Of a stretch of 5,279 nt of DNA, positions 1 through 5,279 are shown one piece after another. Both the position numbers and the translations under genes were made by a program. Source of the stretch: Crocinitomicaceae bacterium (lineage in GTDB: Bacteria; Bacteroidota; Bacteroidia; Flavobacteriales_G; Salibacteraceae); contig JAAZVO010000200.1 of the NCBI GenBank assembly GCA_018623405.1, positions 1-5,279 on the forward strand, read 5' to 3'. The notes beneath the pieces are model-generated. The model was not told the origin of the DNA. It ran no database searches and was given only the letters and a program-made list of their open reading frames with translations. How positions within the stretch are numbered: the stretch's first letter is position 1; the number at the start of each line of letters is the position of its first letter.

Positions 1-131
1 AGGTCTTCTTTTTCTTCATCAATGGAGAATACAAAGGCTTTTGTTAGAATAAGGCCAATGAAAATAAGGTTAGAAAATAATAGGGTTTTAGTAATCCACT
101 CTTTCTTCAATTTCTTTTTGTTTTGCTCCAT
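1..131 (-). CDS. Unidentified signal-peptide or membrane-anchored protein, N-terminus only (runs off the left edge)
   Basis: Only the first 43 codons lie in the window and I do not recognise the family. The chosen start is the ATG at 131-129, inside the end of the WecA-like gene in another frame, giving a 44-nt overlap. The predicted start reads MEQNKKKLKKEWITKTLLFS. It is a strongly basic stretch (residues 5-10) followed by a hydrophobic core (about 17-36, containing NLIFIGLILTKAFVFS) and then an acidic IDEEKED. This is the layout of a Sec signal peptide, with V-F-S before IDEE as a plausible cleavage site. A single N-terminal membrane anchor is also possible. There is no lipobox cysteine. 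An in-frame TTG at 110-108 is an alternative start that shortens the overlap but removes part of the basic region. The position, coupled to the end of a polysaccharide operon, suggests an envelope or export role, but that is inference. The reading frame is well supported; the function is unknown. Confidence 0.7.
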   Translation of the reverse strand, partial: MEQNKKKLKKEWITKTLLFSNLIFIGLILTKAFVFSIDEEKED

Positions 132-1233
132 TTTGCACAGGGATATTATGCAAATCTCGGTATTTATGCTTCAGTGTAATTCTGTATAGCCAAAAGAAGT
201 GAACAACGAAATAGGTAAAACCTCCGATGGTAAACCAAATATTCCAATCTAAATTAAAATGAACAAAAGCCCAAATAATCAAAAAGGAAGTTAAGCTTAA
301 AGCCCCCATAACAAGGGCAACTTGCCTATCGGATAAGCCATGATAAGACAAGTGGTGGGTGGTGTGGTCTTTACCACCAACAAAAGGAGATTGGCCTCTC
401 TTTAATCTGTTTATTATAACAGTAGCTGTATCTATTGCAGGAACTATAAAGGCAAGTGCAACAAAAACAATTTGTTTAGTAGGGTATTCTAGGCCTGATG
501 GCTGTTTGTAATTCCAAAGGTAAATAATTGCAAAAGCTGATAAGAAAATACCTAAAAATTGACTACCGGTGTCGCCCATAAACATTTTTGAAGGATTCCA
601 ATTGTAAATTAAAAACCCACATAAAGCTGCAAAAACTGAGAGTAAGCTTGTAATTAAAAAGGGTTCTGATGAATTAAAACCATTATAAAAGCCAATGGTA
701 AGCATAGTAAGGGAAATAAATGCTGATACAGTGGTGGTTATAGCATCCATATTATCAAGCATGTTTATGGAGTTCATTAAAGCTACAACCCAAATAATGG
801 TTATTAAATAGTTTAAAATTTCAATGTCGAACAAAGTGATATATGTGCCTGTGGATACTAAAATTAGCCCCGAAATCAATTGAACGGACAATTTTAATAA
901 GGGCTTTGTATTATATGCATCATCTGATAATCCCATTAAAAAAGCAATTCCACACGCCATTAATATTCCCAGGTTTTGAATATTAATTCCACTTTCTCCC
1001 TTGCTAAAAAAGATGGTATAAATGGAGTAAGAAATTAGGAAAACAATATAAAATGAAATTCCTCCGAAGGATGGTTTTTGCTCCGAAGCCCACCGAACAA
1101 TACTTTCAACCACGTTTCTTTTACCTAAGTTTCTTGAGAATTTTAGTAAAATTCCATTTAGTAAAACAGACAGCAAGAAACAAAAAACAAATAAAATTAA
1201 ATACTTAAGTGGTGTAGGCGCTGCTAAATTCAC
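88..1233 (-). CDS. WecA/MraY-family polyprenyl-phosphate sugar-1-phosphate transferase
   Basis: This is a polytopic inner-membrane enzyme of 381 residues. It is expected to transfer a sugar-1-phosphate (often HexNAc-1-P) from a UDP-sugar to undecaprenyl phosphate, the first step in building a lipid-linked repeat unit. Family motifs appear in order: KPSFGG (53-58); the Asp pair D104-D105 in GLSDDAYNTK; NSINMLDNMD (154-163), carrying the N..N..D signature; NWNPSKMFMGDTGS (211-224) with the MGDxGS core; and the cytoplasmic His motif DHTTHH (289-294), with H290, H293 and H294. About ten hydrophobic segments are visible. The NMLDNMD and KDHTTHHL wording resembles the LLDNMDGL/DHTSHRL clade rather than E. 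coli WecA, so the exact sugar cannot be assigned. The start is a GTG; no ATG or TTG is in frame between the rfbC stop and it. It lies 38 nt after rfbC. Its 3' end overlaps the next gene by 44 nt. The membrane-embedded C-terminus ends in a hydrophilic tail (about 355-381). Confidence 0.92.
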   Translation of the reverse strand: MNLAAPTPLKYLILFVFCFLLSVLLNGILLKFSRNLGKRNVVESIVRWASEQKPSFGGISFYIVFLISYSIYTIFFSKGESGINIQNLGILMACGIAFLMGLSDDAYNTKPLLKLSVQLISGLILVSTGTYITLFDIEILNYLITIIWVVALMNSINMLDNMDAITTTVSAFISLTMLTIGFYNGFNSSEPFLITSLLSVFAALCGFLIYNWNPSKMFMGDTGSQFLGIFLSAFAIIYLWNYKQPSGLEYPTKQIVFVALAFIVPAIDTATVIINRLKRGQSPFVGGKDHTTHHLSYHGLSDRQVALVMGALSLTSFLIIWAFVHFNLDWNIWFTIGGFTYFVVHFFWLYRITLKHKYRDLHNIPVQNGAKQKEIEERVDY

Positions 1234-1250
1234 TTGCGGGTTATTTGCTT

Positions 1251-1258
1251 CAAATGTA
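1251..1258 (-). promoter_or_regulatory. Possible Bacteroidota -7 element upstream of the WecA-like gene
   Basis: The minus strand reads TACATTTG, a perfect match to the Bacteroidota primary sigma -7 consensus TAnnTTTG. It lies in the 38-nt gap between rfbC and the WecA-like gene, with exactly 17 nt between it and the GTG start. No TTG sits at the usual 17-23 nt upstream; the nearest TTTG is 27 nt away. That makes it a half-promoter at best. It could give an internal transcript with a very short leader, or be chance in AT-rich DNA. The same motif with the same spacing precedes the export lipoprotein gene, which is why I list it. Confidence 0.25.
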
Positions 1259-1271
1259 AGTCGAAAGGTGC

Positions 1272-1817
1272 TTAAAATAACCTTGCAAAGTCTTTAAATC
1301 TTTGGTTTAGGTTGTCTTTTTTTGAAAGGATGGGGTTTTCTACGTTCCAATCTATATTTAGGTCGGGGTCGTTCCATAAAATTCCATCTTCTGATGGCTT
1401 ATGGTAATAATTTGTGCATTTGTAATTAAATATGGTGTTGTCTCGAAGCGTTACAAATCCATGGGCAAAACCTGGCGGAATGTAAAGCATCTTTTTTTCT
1501 TCTTCGTTTAACTCAATAGCAAAATGTTGACCGTAATATTTTGAATTTTTTCTAATATCAACAGCTACATCTAAAACAGCACCTTTTATTACTCTGATTA
1601 ATTTACCTTGGGCATACGGCTCATTTTGAAAATGCAACCCTCTTAAAACACCCTTTTGAGACGATAACGATTCATTGTCTTGTACAAACCTTGCATTTAG
1701 TCCAATACCCTCTAATTTTTCGTAAGAAAATGATTCAAAAAAGTATCCTCTGTGGTCTTCAAAAACTTGAGGTTGAATTACATAAATGGCATCAAAAACT
1801 TTTTCAATCAACTTCAT
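1272..1817 (-). CDS. rfbC: dTDP-4-dehydrorhamnose 3,5-epimerase (RfbC/RmlC)
   Basis: This 181-residue cupin enzyme is the usual length for RmlC. It epimerises C3 and C5 of dTDP-4-dehydro-6-deoxy-D-glucose to give dTDP-4-dehydro-L-rhamnose, the third step of dTDP-L-rhamnose synthesis in the cytoplasm. Family signatures are clear: DHRGYFFES (21-29); VQDNES (45-50); VLRGLHFQ (57-64), with R59 and the catalytic base H62; K72 in the QGKLIRV strand; IPPGFAHGF (113-121); and NYKC (131-134), whose Y132 matches the family's catalytic tyrosine. D168 in KKDNL matches the aspartate that pairs with the histidine. All key residues are present, so it should be active. Related enzymes that epimerise only C3 share many of these residues, so another 6-deoxyhexose product cannot be excluded. 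It starts at an ATG sharing ATGA with the kinase stop codon (4-nt overlap), which implies translational coupling. RfbA, RfbB and RfbD are absent from the window. Confidence 0.95.
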   Translation of the reverse strand: MKLIEKVFDAIYVIQPQVFEDHRGYFFESFSYEKLEGIGLNARFVQDNESLSSQKGVLRGLHFQNEPYAQGKLIRVIKGAVLDVAVDIRKNSKYYGQHFAIELNEEEKKMLYIPPGFAHGFVTLRDNTIFNYKCTNYYHKPSEDGILWNDPDLNIDWNVENPILSKKDNLNQRFKDFARLF

Positions 1818-4276
1818 TTCTTAAAAAATTTAGATAAAATTCCCCCTTTTGGTTTAGGGTTATCTGAATAGTAACCACCTCCGTATCCGTAGCCATAACC
1901 GTAGCCATATCCATAACCATAGCCATACCCATATTTGTATGAGTAGGCGTTCTTCATTACATCAACACCATTTAAAACTACCCCCAAGTTGGTAATTTTA
2001 TTTTCGTTAATTATTCTATCAACATTTTGAATAAAATGCCGCTTTGAATATTCAGCCCTAAAAATGTACATTGGATAATCTGCTATTGATAGGCAGTAAA
2101 TACCATCGGTAACAAGTCCAACAGGTGGGTTATCAATAATAATGATATCGTAAACGGTTTTTAATTCCTCAAGCAATTTATCTAGCTTACCGTTTATTAT
2201 TAATTCTGATGGATTTGGGGGTACAGGGCCCGCAGTAATAAAATCTAAGTTGTCTAAGGCAGATTGCTTTAAACAATCTTGGTAGGTATGCTTACCGATC
2301 AAGATAGTACTCATCCCTAAATCATTACTTACCCCAAAACCTTTATGGATTTTGGGCTTTCGCATATCAAGGTCGAGTATGATTACTTTTTTGCCACTAA
2401 AAGCTATAATACCACCAAGGTTAATAGCAACAAAGGTTTTTCCTTCTCCCGAAATTGTTGAGGTAATTCCAGCAATTTTTGCACCTTTTTCATTATTTAC
2501 GAACTGTAAGTTGGTCCTAATTGCCCTAAAAGATTCTGCTAAAACAGACTTTGGCTTTTTATCAATTACCAATTGAGAAATAGGAATTCGCTCTTTGAAT
2601 TTGGGAACAATACCTAATGTTCCAACTGAAGCGTGTGTAGCTTTTACAATTTCATTTAGAGAGTTAATGTCGTCATACAATAGGTATCTCAGAATGACTA
2701 GAATGATTGAAAAAATCAATGCGAACACCATGAATAAAGCAATGGAAAATCCCCTTTGCGGAGAGATTGGAGAGGAGGGAACTGCAGCTTTTTCTAGAAT
2801 AGTGTTTTCAGGTACAATTCCGGCTCGGGTTATTGAATATTCCGCTCTTTTTTCAAGTAAAAGGGTATAAAACTTTTCGTTAATTGTGAAAATTCTTTGT
2901 AAACGCGCAAATCGAATTTCTTTTAAAGGTAGTTCGTCAAAACTTGATTCAAACTCATCAATTTTACGTTGAATAGTTTTTTTTCGAGTTTCAATTTTCC
3001 GACTTAACGAATTAATACTTTCCAACAAAAGCTTTTTCTGAATATCAATTTGGTACTCTAAACTTTTAACTCTTTTGCTCGATGTTTTTACCTCGTATAG
3101 TGCTTCCTCTTTCTCGAGTAAAAGCTTTTGCAGATTATCTATTTGGTCAACCAAATTTTTATCAAAACTTGTTCCTGTTAAGATGGGCAAAAGGTCATAA
3201 ACCGCTATGGTTTCACCGTTTTCATTTGCAGCCTCTTTAATTTCATCTAAAATGTTTTTTTGAAGGTCTAACTGAATAATTTCTTCCTCCAATACATTAA
3301 GCCTATCTAACATTATCGAGGTGAAATCTTCAGATTGAGAGAGCTTATTGTCTAATTTAAACTCTTGAATAGAAGTTTCACTTTCCTTTAATTGGCCAAA
3401 TACAATTCCAATTTGTTTATCAATAAAGTCTAATATTCGGTTTGAGCTTTCAATTCTTTTGTTGAGCGAGTAATCTATATAACCATAAGCTACAGCATTA
3501 GCAAGGTCTGAGGCTTTAAGTGCATTAAAATCTTTAAAGCCAATGCTTACAGTATTTGCTGCTTCATTTAAAACTTTAATTTCTATTTTCTGAGCGTATT
3601 TATTTACCAATTGCGGCTGACTATTTATTACAAAGTAGTAGCCCTCACTTAATTTGTCTTTAATTTCTTGTATTGGTTCAAATTTTAAAACTGTAATATC
3701 AAGTTCAACTTCAGGTAGCTTGATGGTGTAAGAAATATCAAACTCATCACTGAAATTTTCTCCTGCTGAGTTTAGATAAGTAATTTGGGCCTTAAATTCA
3801 TCTAAGAATTTGATATAGATAGGCTTACCGTAAATTGAGGAGTCTAAAATATTGGCTTTTACACGATAAGGTGAACTCTTGTAGTTTTCATAAGTTAGAA
3901 TTTCACCCTCTGTAAAATAGCTGGTATTTAGAGGTAGTTCTTTTATTACAGTTTTTAAAAACTCTTTTGAACGCAATATTTCTATTTCTGCTGAAATATT
4001 ATCGTTCTCATATGGGTTTTCAATATTAATGATGCGGTTTGCGCTATTTTCATTTTTTATTTGGAGTGTAGCTGACGATTGGTAAATAGGTTGGGTATAT
4101 CTGAGGTATAAAAATGCTCCAACGGCACCAAGGCTAAAAAATAGCAACACCCACCAAATGCTTCTTTGAGCCAAATGAATAAACAATCCAAGCTCAAAAT
4201 CATTACTGAAGTTGGTGAGACGTTCTTTGTAACGCTCGAAGTTTTCGTTCTTTACCGAAATATCTTCGTTATACAA
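1814..4276 (-). CDS. Wzc-type polysaccharide co-polymerase fused to BY-kinase, with Tyr-Gly repeat tail
   Basis: This 820-residue inner-membrane protein joins a chain-length regulator to an autophosphorylating tyrosine kinase, and is expected to control polymer length and work with the export lipoprotein. Domain order: a short cytoplasmic N-terminus; Wzz domain with TM1 at about 38-58; a long periplasmic region with coiled-coil character (about 273-345 and 375-445); a GNVR-type segment (about 455-505, including FYTLLLEKRAEYSI) and the Pro-rich PSSPISPQRG; TM2 at about 509-532; then the cytoplasmic kinase. Kinase motifs are ESFRAIRTNL (581-590), Walker A SGEGKT (609-614), Walker A' ILDLDMRKP (633-641) with D635 and D637, and Walker B IIIIDNPP (711-718) with D715. 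The C-terminus carries 13 tyrosines between 778 and 803. It starts at a TTG two nt after the export-gene stop: an in-frame TAA at 4291-4289 lies 12 nt upstream of it with no ATG, GTG or TTG between, so no earlier standard start exists. Its stop overlaps rfbC by 4 nt. The domain call is very secure; the exact start slightly less so. Confidence 0.95.
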   Translation of the reverse strand: MYNEDISVKNENFERYKERLTNFSNDFELGLFIHLAQRSIWWVLLFFSLGAVGAFLYLRYTQPIYQSSATLQIKNENSANRIINIENPYENDNISAEIEILRSKEFLKTVIKELPLNTSYFTEGEILTYENYKSSPYRVKANILDSSIYGKPIYIKFLDEFKAQITYLNSAGENFSDEFDISYTIKLPEVELDITVLKFEPIQEIKDKLSEGYYFVINSQPQLVNKYAQKIEIKVLNEAANTVSIGFKDFNALKASDLANAVAYGYIDYSLNKRIESSNRILDFIDKQIGIVFGQLKESETSIQEFKLDNKLSQSEDFTSIMLDRLNVLEEEIIQLDLQKNILDEIKEAANENGETIAVYDLLPILTGTSFDKNLVDQIDNLQKLLLEKEEALYEVKTSSKRVKSLEYQIDIQKKLLLESINSLSRKIETRKKTIQRKIDEFESSFDELPLKEIRFARLQRIFTINEKFYTLLLEKRAEYSITRAGIVPENTILEKAAVPSSPISPQRGFSIALFMVFALIFSIILVILRYLLYDDINSLNEIVKATHASVGTLGIVPKFKERIPISQLVIDKKPKSVLAESFRAIRTNLQFVNNEKGAKIAGITSTISGEGKTFVAINLGGIIAFSGKKVIILDLDMRKPKIHKGFGVSNDLGMSTILIGKHTYQDCLKQSALDNLDFITAGPVPPNPSELIINGKLDKLLEELKTVYDIIIIDNPPVGLVTDGIYCLSIADYPMYIFRAEYSKRHFIQNVDRIINENKITNLGVVLNGVDVMKNAYSYKYGYGYGYGYGYGYGYGYGGGYYSDNPKPKGGILSKFFKK
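1880..1933 (-). repeat. Nine tandem Tyr-Gly codon pairs (imperfect 6-bp repeat) in the kinase tail
   Basis: Residues 782-799 of the kinase are nine perfect Tyr-Gly pairs, encoded by an imperfect hexamer repeat TAY-GGN. Glycine codons vary through all four forms (GGG, GGC, GGT, GGA, GGC, GGT, GGC, GGA, GGA) and tyrosine uses both TAT and TAC. The flanks add Y778, Y780, Y802 and Y803. Tyrosine clusters at this position are the known autophosphorylation site of BY-kinases. The strict alternation with glycine is the unusual part. Confidence 0.95.
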
Positions 4277-4278
4277 AT

Positions 4279-5064
4279 TTATTGAGCATTAAAAAGGTTA
4301 ATTATCAATATTGTAGAGGTAATAAGAGAAACAATTGGCGTTATTTCCCTTAAAGCATCAGATGCCAAGTTCAACCTAGGTTCAACATAAATAACATCAT
4401 TTGCCTGCATTACCATATCTGCTTGGGCCAGACCTTGAATTTTTGATAAATCTACCAAATAAACTTCAGGTTCTTTTCCTTCAGATAAGCCCCTTATAAT
4501 TTTTATTTTATGGGCTTTTCCTGTTTGAGACAACCCTCCTGAAAGTGCTAGTGCCTCAATTAGCGTAATGTTTTCATTTGCTAATGGAATTACAGTACCC
4601 TGACCATCCGTTCCATTAAAAACCAACACTCTCCTGTTTTGAATTCTTAAAATTACAAAGGGGTCGTTATAAAATGTAGAAAACTGATCTTGCAAAAAGA
4701 GTTCTGCCTCCCTGATGGTTTTGCCTGCAATTTTAGTATAGCCTAAAATGGGAAGTTTTACTGTTGAATCAGGTAATACCAAATACCTAAAACCGCCATT
4801 TTGTCCTTGCATCATCATTTGCTGCATTCCACCACCCTGTTGGGCATTACCACTCATCATGTCAATAATTTTAAACCCATCATTTGCAAAAATCTGAAGG
4901 GTTAAGAAATCGTTTGGTGAAATGCGGTATTGTGGAGATATTGTATCAGGTGGAATATCAAATTCGTATTTATTGTCGGTTCTAAACATAATGCTAGGGT
5001 TTAGAAGCCTACAACTTCCTAAACTTAAACCTATCAAAACAATTACAATAAATCTCAATTTCAT
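4279..5064 (-). CDS. Wza-type outer-membrane polysaccharide export (OPX) lipoprotein
   Basis: This 261-residue periplasm-facing lipoprotein is expected to form the outer-membrane exit for the polymer and to dock with the adjacent co-polymerase kinase. A lipoprotein signal peptide covers residues 1-17, with lipobox LGSC and the acylated C18. The Poly_export (PES) domain spans roughly 44-141: YRISPNDFLTLQIF at the start, then LPDSTVKLPILGYTKIAGKT (97-116) and the DPFVILRI strand. One SLBB domain follows (about 145-228, including GGLSQTGKAHKIKIIRG and DVIYVEPR). A hydrophobic C-terminal helix (about 241-258) ends the protein. It is shorter than E. coli Wza (379 residues) and has one SLBB repeat, typical of short OPX proteins. 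Odd: residues 68-91 form a Met/Gln/Gly-rich insertion inside the export domain. The ATG start is well placed for the signal peptide. It lies 35 nt after the glycosyltransferase gene and 2 nt before the kinase gene. Confidence 0.93.
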   Translation of the reverse strand: MKLRFIVIVLIGLSLGSCRLLNPSIMFRTDNKYEFDIPPDTISPQYRISPNDFLTLQIFANDGFKIIDMMSGNAQQGGGMQQMMMQGQNGGFRYLVLPDSTVKLPILGYTKIAGKTIREAELFLQDQFSTFYNDPFVILRIQNRRVLVFNGTDGQGTVIPLANENITLIEALALSGGLSQTGKAHKIKIIRGLSEGKEPEVYLVDLSKIQGLAQADMVMQANDVIYVEPRLNLASDALREITPIVSLITSTILIINLFNAQ

Positions 5065-5081
5065 GTGAAAAAATTAGCCTC

Positions 5082-5089
5082 CAAAAGTA
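5082..5089 (-). promoter_or_regulatory. Possible Bacteroidota -7 element upstream of the export lipoprotein gene
   Basis: The minus strand reads TACTTTTG, a perfect TAnnTTTG match, in the 35-nt gap between the glycosyltransferase and export genes, 17 nt before the ATG. No TTG lies at the expected upstream distance, so the promoter is incomplete by consensus. A GGAGG (5082-5078) overlaps it but stands 13 nt from the ATG, which is too far for a good Shine-Dalgarno site; this phylum rarely relies on such sites. It could be an internal promoter for the export-kinase part of the operon, or chance. Confidence 0.25.
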
Positions 5090-5099
5090 TTAATAAAAG

Positions 5100-5279
5100 C
5101 TAGGTGTTTTTTTGATTTAGTAAATCTTTGTAAAGTTCACCCATATCCTTCACTAATCTAGTATAGCTATACTTTTCAAGGATGTCTTCCCTTCCTTCCT
5201 TTCCCATTTTTTCTCTTAGTGGTTGGTTGGTTACTAAATTTAGTAAAGAGTTTTTAAAACCTTCTTCATCTGCAACCTC
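5100..5279 (-). CDS. Glycosyltransferase, GT4-like, C-terminal end only (runs off the right edge)
   Basis: Only the last 59 codons and the TAG stop (5102-5100) are present. The protein tail reads EVADEEGFKNSLLNLVTNQP, then LREKMGKEGREDILEKYSYT, then RLVKDMGELYKDLLNQKNT. This matches the closing helices of GT-B fold, family 4 glycosyltransferases: a loop of helices ending in the pattern LR..MG..GR..v.e.ys...lv.dm..lY..ll, which packs back onto the N-terminal domain. The nucleotide-sugar site and the E-x7-E motif lie upstream, outside the window, so donor and acceptor cannot be inferred. In a polysaccharide operon it most likely adds one sugar of the repeat unit at the cytoplasmic face of the inner membrane. 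The frame and stop are certain; the family is likely from the tail alone. Confidence 0.78.
   Translation of the reverse strand, partial: EVADEEGFKNSLLNLVTNQPLREKMGKEGREDILEKYSYTRLVKDMGELYKDLLNQKNT

Noticed and set aside
515..522. Minus-strand TAnnTTTG inside the WecA-like gene
   Set aside because: It is deep within coding sequence with no start after it; it shows that this octamer does arise by chance in this AT-rich DNA.
2352..2576. Plus-strand open frame of 74 codons
   Set aside because: It lies fully antisense to the kinase domain (Walker A/A' region), has no recognisable family or leader, and its reading is explained by the conserved codons of the real gene.
2595..2870. Plus-strand open frame of 91 codons
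   Set aside because: It is antisense to TM2 and the GNVR region of the kinase gene; composition is that of a shadow frame and no start signal or domain is visible.
4274..4281. Minus-strand TAAATTTG at the export/kinase gene junction as a promoter
   Set aside because: It is made of the TAA stop and the TTG start themselves, so a transcript from it would begin after the start codon.
5078..5082. GGAGG upstream of the export lipoprotein gene, as a Shine-Dalgarno site
   Set aside because: It is 13 nt from the ATG, beyond the useful spacing, and Bacteroidota seldom use such sites; it also overlaps the TAnnTTTG element.
5160..5173. Perfect 14-bp palindrome AGTATAGCTATACT
   Set aside because: It lies in the glycosyltransferase coding region and encodes the family-typical KYSYT stretch; no second copy or promoter context, so chance is the simplest reading.
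5185..5205. 21-nt pure pyrimidine tract on the plus strand (purine on the coding strand)
   Set aside because: It encodes the conserved GKEGRED of the glycosyltransferase tail; purine-rich Lys/Glu/Gly codons explain it.

Overview
The window is a stretch of an extracellular polysaccharide (capsule or exopolysaccharide) gene cluster from a member of the Bacteroidota, most likely a flavobacterium-like lineage. Three things point there: visibly AT-rich DNA with A-rich leaders and no convincing Shine-Dalgarno sites; a Bacteroidota-style tyrosine kinase/co-polymerase paired with a short, single-SLBB polysaccharide export lipoprotein; and TAnnTTTG elements like the -7 box of this phylum. The genus cannot be told from the sequence alone.

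All genes lie on the minus strand, so transcription runs from high to low coordinates. In that order: (1) the last 59 codons of a GT4-type glycosyltransferase (5100-5279); (2) a Wza-type outer-membrane polysaccharide export (OPX) lipoprotein (4279-5064); (3) an 820-residue Wzc-type chain-length co-polymerase fused to a BY-kinase, with a striking Tyr-Gly repeat tail (1814-4276); (4) a dTDP-4-dehydrorhamnose 3,5-epimerase, RfbC/RmlC (1272-1817); (5) a WecA/MraY-family polyprenyl-phosphate sugar-1-phosphate transferase (88-1233); and (6) the first 43 codons of an unidentified protein with a signal peptide or membrane anchor (1-131), which starts inside gene 5. Spacings are 35 nt, 2 nt, a 4-nt overlap, 38 nt and a 44-nt overlap, so the whole set reads as one operon. 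No stretch over 40 bases lacks a gene, and no terminator, RNA gene, CRISPR array or mobile element is visible.

The genes fit one pathway. The WecA-like enzyme loads the first sugar phosphate onto the lipid carrier at the inner membrane. Glycosyltransferases extend it, and RfbC helps supply a dTDP-6-deoxyhexose such as dTDP-L-rhamnose. The Wzc-type kinase controls chain length and couples the periplasm to the OPX lipoprotein, which leads the polymer through the outer membrane. A flippase, polymerase, tyrosine phosphatase and the RfbA/B/D partners are not in the window and would have to lie elsewhere.

I do not see a new kind of system here. The points most worth a second look are the strictly alternating Tyr-Gly tail kept by mixed synonymous codons, a Met/Gln/Gly-rich insertion in the OPX protein, two TAnnTTTG elements at exactly the same distance from a start codon in the only two intergenic gaps longer than 2 nt, and the deeply overlapping start of the left-edge gene.
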